From: Acinetobacter sp. WCHA55
Lineage (GTDB): Bacteria > Pseudomonadota > Gammaproteobacteria > Pseudomonadales > Moraxellaceae
Assembly (NCBI RefSeq): GCF_002165305.2
Contig: NZ_CP032285.1
Location: 186,001 to 250,000 of the forward strand
Reading direction: 5' to 3'
Length of the DNA stretch: 64,000 bases
Shown: piece by piece, positions 34,135-40,665 of the stretch
Layout: each line of letters opens with the position of its first letter
Numbering within the stretch: position 1 is the first letter of the stretch
Translations under genes and position numbers: made by a program
Notes under the pieces: model-generated
What the model saw: only the letters and a program-made list of their open reading frames with translations
Told to the model about the DNA's origin: nothing
The model's database searches: none

Positions 34135-34205
34135 GAGCTTTCTCCAAGTTTTAAGCTATTTGCTTGATTAGGTTTCATTATATTAAGAATATGAACGGAT
34201 AAAGT
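34135..34205 (-). promoter_or_regulatory. Island-type promoter and hairpin leader (for 33706-34134)
   Basis: Minus strand: TTTTTTAAAAAAACTTTA (box 34200-34205, the most divergent copy), 17 bp, TATAAT (34177-34182), hairpin AAGC-AAATA-GCTT (34153-34165), AAAACTTGGAG. Confidence 0.7.
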
Positions 34206-34285
34206 TTTTTTAAAAAATACTTATTTAAGCATCCAGAAAGAATTAATAATGACGAGCGCCATTGCAGCGCTAAAAATTCAAAACC

Positions 34286-34318
34286 TTTTTTAATCAATTA
34301 AAAAAACATCGTTTACGT
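34286..34318 (-). repeat. Bipartite palindromic repeat, copy 10
   Basis: TTTTTAATCAATTAAAAAA followed by CATCGTTTACG, about 80 bp upstream of the box at 34200. Confidence 0.85.
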
Positions 34319-34330
34319 TTTTAAGCGCAA

Positions 34331-34354
34331 CTTTAAGAGATTTCTCTCTTAAAG
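34331..34354 (-). terminator. Hairpin after 34362-35186
   Basis: CTTTAAGAGA and TCTCTTAAAG form a 10-bp stem close to the stop. The T tract is poor. Confidence 0.55.
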
Positions 34355-34361
34355 GCTTGGT

Positions 34362-35186
34362 TTATTCAAAAGTGTTGGTGTATAAGTCGGTCTTAATAAG
34401 ATTAAACACATACTCGCATTCAACAACGAGACTTGCATATTCATCATCAAAACATTGTTCATCTTCAAGCATAATTTCAAGATTTAAAGGCTCAATCACT
34501 GAATAAGGGTTTTTGACGCCAGTTTCTTTGTAATTTGAAATAATGACCTGAATAGCTCCAGATGCGAAGTCACCCTCAAGCGTATGGCTAAAGTAGGAAC
34601 GATTTCTTGTATCGCTGTGAGTGCTGTCGATAGGTTCTAAAGCTGTACCAAACTTGTAGGTAGTCAGCAACTCTATAACGTCTTGAGCAAATGTCGAGTT
34701 TAAAGGGGCATCACTTTTTAGGTTGAATGCAATGTCTTTAAACTGCTTCAAGATTTCTTGCTCTTTAGACTCGTTAAAGTTTTTGAAATATTCGTCAAAA
34801 TTATGCTCACCATGATTCGACAAAAGTTTATGGTGGTAGTTGTATTCGTCTACCACGGTCAACAGGTCAAGTTTTTGCAATAATTCAAACTCGTCTTTTG
34901 TAATTTCTTTAAAACCCAAAACGTAAAAAGAATCACCGCTGATTTCCCAAGAGTCATAGCGAGTTTTAAAATCATGTTCTTCTAATAAGGTTTTAATGTC
35001 TTCAAGTTCTTCACTCTCATAGCTTGAATACTTAAACAGGGTGTAATTAACCAATGCCATTAAAGCTGGCACTTCTGAAATTTTCTTAGAGGCATATAAG
35101 CCGATATTAAAATCACAAATACGGATACCAATTGGTAGTGCTGATGTTTCGTTAATCGCAAGATTCATCATGAGATACTTGTGCAT
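34362..35186 (-). CDS. Hypothetical protein
   Basis: 274 residues, acidic, no recognised family. TTAGGTAAATTA precedes the ATG; ATGs six residues later are possible. Own island-type promoter but no hairpin leader. Confidence 0.7.
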   Translation of the reverse strand: MHKYLMMNLAINETSALPIGIRICDFNIGLYASKKISEVPALMALVNYTLFKYSSYESEELEDIKTLLEEHDFKTRYDSWEISGDSFYVLGFKEITKDEFELLQKLDLLTVVDEYNYHHKLLSNHGEHNFDEYFKNFNESKEQEILKQFKDIAFNLKSDAPLNSTFAQDVIELLTTYKFGTALEPIDSTHSDTRNRSYFSHTLEGDFASGAIQVIISNYKETGVKNPYSVIEPLNLEIMLEDEQCFDDEYASLVVECEYVFNLIKTDLYTNTFE

Positions 35187-35218
35187 ATTAATTTACCTAA
35201 CAGGTTGAATGTATTTTT

Positions 35219-35246
35219 AGATTAATGGATTTAAAGTGGGAATAAC
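35219..35246 (-). promoter_or_regulatory. Island-type promoter (for 34362-35186)
   Basis: Minus strand: TTTTTAAGCATAAGTTATT (box 35241-35246), 16 bp, TAATCT (35219-35224). Confidence 0.65.
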
Positions 35247-35286
35247 TTATGCTTAAAAATTAGAATAGCCATGGAATAAGTTGAAT

Positions 35287-35317
35287 ATTTTAATCAATTA
35301 AAACTACCGTATGCGGT
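35287..35317 (-). repeat. Bipartite palindromic repeat, copy 11
   Basis: ATTTTAATCAATTAAAA followed by CTACCGTATGCGG, about 40 bp upstream of the box at 35241. It also lies about 55 bp upstream of the divergent H-NS-like gene. Confidence 0.85.
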
Positions 35318-35372
35318 TGTAAACAAAACGCACTGGTGTATATTTGATATATCCAAATTTTCGAGATTAGTT

Positions 35373-35699
35373 ATGGAAGTTGAAAACCTAAGTAAAGACC
35401 AGTTAGAAGACCTAATTAAAAAGGCACAAAACCAAATTGTTGTAGTAGAGAATAAGAAACTTGATGACGGTTATCTCAAAATGTTTGAGATCGCAAAAGA
35501 ATTAGGCTTAACTATTCTTGAATTAAATGAGCACGGCGAAAATCGTAAATTAAATAAAAAGCCAGTGGTTAAAGCAGATCCTAAATATCGCAACCCGAAT
35601 AACCACAAAGAAGTGTGGGCCGGTCGTGGTAAACGTCCATCCTGGTTAAATCGTGAGATTGAATCTGGAAAAACATTAGAAAGTTTTCTTATCGTATAA
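35373..35699 (+). CDS. H-NS-family nucleoid protein
   Basis: 108 residues. The N-terminal half is a coiled-coil oligomerisation region. The C-terminal YRNPNNHKEVWAGRGKRPSWL is the H-NS-type AT-hook-like DNA-binding motif (RGKRP within W-GRG-P-WL). H-NS proteins silence AT-rich DNA, and plasmid copies often limit fitness cost. Monocistronic plus-strand gene at the edge of the island. Confidence 0.88.
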   Translation: MEVENLSKDQLEDLIKKAQNQIVVVENKKLDDGYLKMFEIAKELGLTILELNEHGENRKLNKKPVVKADPKYRNPNNHKEVWAGRGKRPSWLNREIESGKTLESFLIV

Positions 35700-35704
35700 A
35701 TATT

Positions 35705-35736
35705 AAAAGGGCTTAAATGATTTAAGCCCTTTTTTT
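35705..35736 (+). terminator. Terminator of the H-NS-like gene
   Basis: AAAAGGGCTTAAA and TTTAAGCCCTTTT stem followed by T residues. Confidence 0.9.
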
Positions 35737-35778
35737 AAATGCAATTGTCAGTGTTGTTTAGAGCACGTGCGCGACTAC

Positions 35779-36048
35779 TTAACAAAGTTCAGCTTTGATG
35801 TGTTCTAACACATCATCTTCAACACCCTCATTAGAAAATGCTTCAATGAATTCATTCAGGTTTTCATTGCTTAATGGCAAACTTCCGTATTGATCTACTG
35901 CAATCATTTGTGAGTTATGCACCAGATATTCAATACTGCAGTCAACAGAACAAAAGGTTTCTTGAATTACATCATTCACCTGATGGCCAGACTTTTTATC
36001 GTTAGTATCAATATCACTATTACAGTGAGGGCAACTAAATAATCCCAT
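35779..36048 (-). CDS. Small zinc-ribbon-like protein
   Basis: 89 residues. CPHCNSDID and CSVDC form two cysteine pairs typical of a small zinc-binding domain; the rest is acidic and helical. Its start overlaps the end of the upstream gene, so the two are coupled. Function unknown. Confidence 0.7.
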   Translation of the reverse strand: MGLFSCPHCNSDIDTNDKKSGHQVNDVIQETFCSVDCSIEYLVHNSQMIAVDQYGSLPLSNENLNEFIEAFSNEGVEDDVLEHIKAELC

Positions 36049-36392
36049 TACGCAACTCCTTTCTCAATTAAGCTAATTACACCGTGTTCTAATTGATCAT
36101 CAAACCAGTGCCAGATAATGAAGCGGTCTGTACCTTTGCCCCATAGATGAAAGTCTTCTTCGATTTCATCATCATTGTTTATCGGGGTGTTGCCAAACTC
36201 TTCCCATAATGTTGTATAGGTTTTGCCTTGCAAGCTTAATACGCCATTTTCAGAATTTGCTTCAAACCAATCTAGGATCTGATAGCGATATGCACCTTTA
36301 TTCCAGATATGGAATTCGCATGGTAGGGAATTAGATTCATCAAATTGAATCTGCTGTAATTCACCCCATAACTGGTCTATTGATTTGGCCAT
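36048..36392 (-). CDS. Hypothetical protein built of two internal repeats
   Basis: 114 residues made of two similar halves of about 50 residues: CEFHIWNKGAYRYQILDWFE...GVLSL and EDFHLWGKGTDRFIIWHWFD...GVISL. This suggests an internal duplication. No function recognised. GCAAGGAG precedes the ATG. First gene of a two-gene unit. Confidence 0.75.
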   Translation of the reverse strand: MAKSIDQLWGELQQIQFDESNSLPCEFHIWNKGAYRYQILDWFEANSENGVLSLQGKTYTTLWEEFGNTPINNDDEIEEDFHLWGKGTDRFIIWHWFDDQLEHGVISLIEKGVA

Positions 36393-36448
36393 GCTTTATA
36401 ACTCCTTGCTTAATAATTTAATTTTAATAAATAAAAGCGCTCAAAAAC
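36393..36448 (-). promoter_or_regulatory. Island-type promoter (for 36048-36392)
   Basis: Minus strand: TTTAAGAAAAGTTTTT (box 36443-36448), 16 bp, TAAAAT (36421-36426). Leader with AAGGAG but no hairpin. No bipartite repeat was found upstream. Confidence 0.75.
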
Positions 36449-36552
36449 TTTTCTTAAAAAATATATAAAATCTGCTAATAATTTCTTTTGGAAAAATACT
36501 ATCTAAGCAAAACTATTGTTATTATCGAGTGAGCTTATTAAGAGGTTTAAGC

Positions 36553-36741
36553 ATGAATCTAGATAAATACGTTAAAACAGATATAGACGATGGCAATGGT
36601 CACATTTGGCTTAAATTTACGAATGATTCAGGTAATGATACTTTTGCTTGTAGTCAATGTGGCTATTTGAGACGGGTAGATAGTAATAATCGCCCACTAA
36701 ACAAAAAGTGTGTTGGTAAAGTGAAAATCACGCTGCGTTAA
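36553..36741 (+). CDS. Small zinc-ribbon-like protein
   Basis: 62 residues starting MNLDKYVKTDIDDG behind AGAGG. CSQCGYLRR and a later KKCVG suggest metal binding. Function unknown. Confidence 0.55.
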   Translation: MNLDKYVKTDIDDGNGHIWLKFTNDSGNDTFACSQCGYLRRVDSNNRPLNKKCVGKVKITLR

Positions 36742-36765
36742 AATTGAGATTTACAAAAACAAAAT

Positions 36766-36788
36766 AAGAGCCAACATAGGGCTCTTTC
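36766..36788 (+). terminator. Terminator downstream of 36553-36741
   Basis: AAGAGCC and GGCTCTT stem followed by T-rich sequence. Confidence 0.7.
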
Positions 36789-36914
36789 TTATTTCATGTG
36801 GCTTTTACTGGCTTTACGGAATCAGTGTTGGAATCCAATACTTTTGCATTTCTACTTGACATATATGCTTATATTTACCAGTGGTAAGAAATTTAAATTT
36901 CTATAACTTATTCC

Positions 36915-37997
36915 TTAGAGCCCTTTATCTTTAGGCACACCGCCAACAATCTGAAATGGTATCCAATGGTTAACCCATTTTTCTTTGGTACCACGTTTGC
37001 CCAACCAGTAAAAGTTCCAGTGAGGAATCCGTGGATGTGGTTTTTTGGTACCTTTGTAGTTGCCAGACTTTAGATCTTCATCGCGCTTTAGGATCGCTTC
37101 ATTGATCTTTTTATTTGTTTCGGTACCAACAATAGTCGGCTTGTACTTATTGGCCTCAAATAAACGCAATTCACGCTTAATCAGCTCTAATTTAGGCCTG
37201 GCTTGTGTTGTTTCTGGTGTTAATGGTCTGAGATCTGGTTCTTTTTGGCTGAACCATAGAATCAAATTGATTAGCTTCTTCTGCAGTTCCATGAACGTGT
37301 TAATTTCTTGTTCATCAGGCAAGTTCTTTTCATCAAAAAACGTATCAATGAAATCGGTCATGCAGTCCTCAACAGTTGATTCAAAATCATCATCATCAGG
37401 GAAGTGCATGGTAATGGTTTTTGCTAAGCCAGTATCGGTATATACCGTGGTAAATAGCACCTTGCGATCGTTCAACGTGTTTTTCGCAAAAATAACACCG
37501 ACCACTTGTTCATTTTGCACGTAGAGATTGGCATTGTCGGTTTGAACGTAGATCGCAATATCAGGTAGGTTTAATAGGAAACCGGGGATACTGCGGTTGT
37601 ATTCGGTCTTTACAAGCATTTGAATGACTTGATCTTCAAACCGATAAATATTTTTGGTTAGGCTCCATGAGCCAAGGGTAATGATTTCACCAATGTTGCA
37701 AGGTAGCTGATTGATAAATGAGAGTGGGATTTCTTGGCCAGTGGCTTGAACACCCATAATGGTACTGGTGCGTTTCATTCGTTCACGCCAGATAGGATCT
37801 CGACAATCTAGTGCAGCATATGTCCATTCATCACCACTGATTAGGCATTCGTGCGGATCTTTACTGTTTTGTCGTGCGATCGCATAAGCTTCTACACGTT
37901 TCATTAAGCCATTGAGGTTAAACTTCACATGTTCTAATCGCGCTGTGATGACTTTAAGTGGTATTCCTATCTTTGGATCTAAATCTTTATTTCTCAT
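36915..37997 (-). CDS. AcrVA2-family anti-CRISPR-like protein
   Basis: 360 residues. Several blocks recall AcrVA2, the Moraxella phage/plasmid inhibitor of Cas12a: FLLNLPDIAIYVQ, LILWFSQKEPDLR and the C-terminal KKPHPRIPHWNFYWLGK followed by W..PF.IV. These match in order and spacing by memory-based comparison; overall identity is low. AcrVA2 is a known inhibitor of Cas12a production. Start at the ATG 37997; an in-frame TTG nine bases earlier is less likely. It follows the Cas6e-like gene but behind a terminator. Confidence 0.72.
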   Translation of the reverse strand: MRNKDLDPKIGIPLKVITARLEHVKFNLNGLMKRVEAYAIARQNSKDPHECLISGDEWTYAALDCRDPIWRERMKRTSTIMGVQATGQEIPLSFINQLPCNIGEIITLGSWSLTKNIYRFEDQVIQMLVKTEYNRSIPGFLLNLPDIAIYVQTDNANLYVQNEQVVGVIFAKNTLNDRKVLFTTVYTDTGLAKTITMHFPDDDDFESTVEDCMTDFIDTFFDEKNLPDEQEINTFMELQKKLINLILWFSQKEPDLRPLTPETTQARPKLELIKRELRLFEANKYKPTIVGTETNKKINEAILKRDEDLKSGNYKGTKKPHPRIPHWNFYWLGKRGTKEKWVNHWIPFQIVGGVPKDKGL

Positions 37998-38046
37998 GTT
38001 GAGCAACCAGGATCTACATCAGATCAATATCTGAAAAATTTCGTTT

Positions 38047-38070
38047 AAAAAAGGACTTTAAAAGTCCTTT
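38047..38070 (-). terminator. Terminator of the Cas6e-like gene
   Basis: AAAGGACTTT and AAAGTCCTTT stem followed by TTTT on the minus strand, 3 bp after the stop. Confidence 0.85.
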
Positions 38071-38073
38071 CGA

Positions 38074-38718
38074 TTAGGCGTGAGCACTATTATTACAAGG
38101 CGGTGTAAACAAAGTACCATCTAAGCGGATCATTCCAAAGCCGTAGGTTTTATCACGACCAATACCATTGAGCCATGCTGTTTTAAATATCTCTAAATCA
38201 CCAACAGTCGCACTAAATGAAATATCTATGGTCTGGACTGGAATATTCAAAATGCTGAGCTGTGGTCCACATTGTTGCTCAATTATAGTGACATCCAATA
38301 GACCTTTGCTACTAAGAGCGTTTTTGGTGAATTCGGCTGCTTCATCTCCAGTTAGATTTTTACGCTTCTTACCTGAATTGCCTTTGGGTTTTTCGCCGTG
38401 GACCGAAATGTATTCTTCAATTTCTTGGCGGTTAAAGCTACATTCACGGTTAAGAGGAACCATGATTTTTCCAGTGATTTGCTGACCGTGCGAAATTTCA
38501 ATGTATTCTTTGGCCATTGGGATTTTGACGTCCGATACGCACGTTCTTAAATAGATGTGCTTGCCATCTGTAAAAAATATGACTTTTGCGGAACAGAATG
38601 TCTCGACCTTATTTCGTTTAAACATTTCTCTAAAAATGTACTTGAACAAGTTCTTTTCATTTTCAGGATGTGTAAGGGCAAAACAATTGGCTGTTAGTTT
38701 TATGTTATTCAGACTCAT
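38074..38718 (-). CDS. Orphan Cas6e-like RNA endoribonuclease family protein
   Basis: 214 residues from the ATG at 38718; frame continues to 38787. The C-terminal GIGRDKTYGFG (185-195) is the glycine-rich loop of Cas6/Cas6e proteins. VPLNRECSF and the final beta-strand plan also fit the second RAMP fold. No CRISPR array or other cas gene is in the window. The catalytic histidine/tyrosine could not be assigned. Start uncertain because no good ribosome site is visible. Confidence 0.68.
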   Translation of the reverse strand: MSLNNIKLTANCFALTHPENEKNLFKYIFREMFKRNKVETFCSAKVIFFTDGKHIYLRTCVSDVKIPMAKEYIEISHGQQITGKIMVPLNRECSFNRQEIEEYISVHGEKPKGNSGKKRKNLTGDEAAEFTKNALSSKGLLDVTIIEQQCGPQLSILNIPVQTIDISFSATVGDLEIFKTAWLNGIGRDKTYGFGMIRLDGTLFTPPCNNSAHA

Positions 38719-38787
38719 TTCGATATCCAGTTTTCTATAAACAGCATTATTAAGAACCATTGCCTTTAAATAGCGCCTTATTGACAA

Positions 38788-39121
38788 TAAGGGTATTATT
38801 CAGCATTTATAAACGCTAAAAGTAACTTCTATGTGCATTTAACAAAAGTGGCTTATAATATACTTAAAACCCTCAAAATTGATATAGGAACACCAGTTTT
38901 GTGTGGAAGTAAAGCGTAACACTCATATTATGAAAACCAACCACAATTTATTAAACCTACACTTTAATGATACTTATTTTTTGTGTTGTAATTTTTTATT
39001 AAAAAAATATATGCTTTGCTGATTATTTTAAACTATTGACTGTATTTTAAGCTGTGCGTAAACTTTAAACGTTGTTTTGTACAATCCACACCTAGTTTGA
39101 TCCTGTTTGGACGACTGAAAA
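38788..39121. other. AT-rich divergent intergenic region
   Basis: About 330 bp between the Cas6e-like gene and the SprT operon. It holds the operon promoter at 39036-39064. I searched it for CRISPR-like repeats and saw none. Confidence 0.5.
39036..39064 (+). promoter_or_regulatory. Sigma-70-type promoter of the SprT operon
   Basis: TTGACT (39036-39041), 17 bp, TAAACT (39059-39064). Unlike the island promoters it has a normal -35. Confidence 0.65.
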
Positions 39122-40300
39122 ATGAACATAAAGAATAGAACTACGTTGCAGTTTTATGAAGAACTGCAGTTGGTGTATGACCGTTTCAATGAAAGGCTAT
39201 TCAAAAATGAATTACCAGATTGTTTGATTACGCTTCAACGTATCAACAAAAATACCGGTTATTGGTCTGAGAATAGATTTGCTTCGACAGAAGATGATAC
39301 GGCGTATACGCACGAACTGGCCCTTAACCCTGATTACTTTGGCACCCAACCATTGCTTAACATTTTTAAATGCTATGCACATGAGATGTGTCATATGAAA
39401 CAAAGCATTTTTGGTGAGCCATCTAAACGCTCATATCACAATGCTGAGTTTGCGACATTTATGCTTGAGATCGGTTTGATTATGACTGATGACGGCACAA
39501 AAGAAGGTCGCACGACAGGCGAGAAGATGACCGAAATCGTTGTACCTGATGGCTTGTTTATTCAAGTGTGCAATGAGCTTGTCGATGAAGGGCGTATCAT
39601 CAAATGGTATGACAAGTACGCACCCAAAACGATTTCCAGTCTTGAAATGATTCAAGAGCAAGTGCAGTTGTTGGAGTCCATTCCGACTGCTTCTCCAAAG
39701 CTATTTCATATTGCCTTACTTGGCAATGAAATCAATTCAGCTTTGAAATCACCTAAAAAAGAGAAGCCAGTTGCCGAACCGTCAAAAGCACCAGATACCC
39801 TCACTGGATATGCCACCCCAACAAGTGATGAAGAAGAGGAAACGACTCCCACTACAATGAATCCCTTTGATGTAGCGATCGGACTAATCGACATATCAAA
39901 TACCGCTGCAAACCTTGGCGGTTATTATCCAACGGCTTTTGATGAAGATCCGCTAGATGATGACGACCAACCAATACCAGAACCTAAGGTTGTTAAACTT
40001 TATAAGGGTGAACAACCAAACGGCGATGATAACGAGTTTTTTGTACTCAAAGAAACTATGATCGGTGAAACACTCTATCAAGAGCTTGGTTCAGCCAATT
40101 TTGAAGAGCCTGAGCCTAAGAAACAGACTAGGGCATCTTTTGCGTGTCCTGAGTGTGGCCGTGGTGCAACGTGTAGTCCTACTTTTAGATTGTCGTGTAC
40201 TGAATGTGAAGTTGAACTGGTACCGTCAAAATCCATTGATAAAAGCCAGGTGAAGAAAAACAAAAAGGCTGCTAAAGCTGACCAAGGGGATGCAGAATGA
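39122..40300 (+). CDS. SprT-like zinc metalloprotease
   Basis: 392 residues. The N-terminal SprT domain has HEMCH at 87-91 and a third likely ligand H106 in YHNAEF. The middle is acidic and poorly structured. A C-terminal zinc ribbon has CPECGRG and CTECEVE. SprT/Spartan proteins cleave DNA-bound proteins in eukaryotes; bacterial roles are poorly known. The stop overlaps the next start by 4 bp, so it is coupled to the nuclease gene. Confidence 0.85.
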   Translation: MNIKNRTTLQFYEELQLVYDRFNERLFKNELPDCLITLQRINKNTGYWSENRFASTEDDTAYTHELALNPDYFGTQPLLNIFKCYAHEMCHMKQSIFGEPSKRSYHNAEFATFMLEIGLIMTDDGTKEGRTTGEKMTEIVVPDGLFIQVCNELVDEGRIIKWYDKYAPKTISSLEMIQEQVQLLESIPTASPKLFHIALLGNEINSALKSPKKEKPVAEPSKAPDTLTGYATPTSDEEEETTPTTMNPFDVAIGLIDISNTAANLGGYYPTAFDEDPLDDDDQPIPEPKVVKLYKGEQPNGDDNEFFVLKETMIGETLYQELGSANFEEPEPKKQTRASFACPECGRGATCSPTFRLSCTECEVELVPSKSIDKSQVKKNKKAAKADQGDAE

Positions 40301-40665
40301 AAACGATTGAAGAGCTTGGAATTCTGTTTTCTTCACACAAATACCGTTTTTATAACGAAAAAGACTTACAACTCGCGATTGAGCAAATGTTTATTGCCAA
40401 TGAGATTCCGTATGAACGTGAGGTTCGTCTATCAAATAAAGACATCATTGATTTTACTGTTGAGCTAGATGTCGGCAAGGTGGGTGTTGAATTAAAAATA
40501 GATGGTGCACGTAACGCATTATTGCGTCAGATCAATCGTTATTTAAGCCATGACAGCATAAAAGCGCTCTATGTGGTTGGTACACCGTATTGGGTGAATA
40601 ACATTCCAATCCAACTGAACAATAAATTTATTTACCGCCATCGTATTTTAGTGGGGGTCTTCTAA
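40297..40665 (+). CDS. PD-(D/E)XK nuclease-like protein
   Basis: 122 residues. D52 (IIDFTV) and E65-x-K67 (VELKI) form a PD-(D/E)XK-type active site, with a following Q in LRQINRYL as in several nuclease families. Acts on DNA by inference only. Sits between the SprT protease and SNF2 helicase with overlapping or one-base-overlapping joints. Confidence 0.75.
   Translation: MKTIEELGILFSSHKYRFYNEKDLQLAIEQMFIANEIPYEREVRLSNKDIIDFTVELDVGKVGVELKIDGARNALLRQINRYLSHDSIKALYVVGTPYWVNNIPIQLNNKFIYRHRILVGVF

Noticed and set aside
13581..35317. Repeated elements as a CRISPR array
   Set aside because: The eleven copies are 0.5-6 kb apart, vary in the central bases and sit between genes, so they are not array repeats.
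38788..39121. CRISPR array next to the Cas6e-like gene
   Set aside because: No regularly spaced repeats could be found in this gap or elsewhere nearby.
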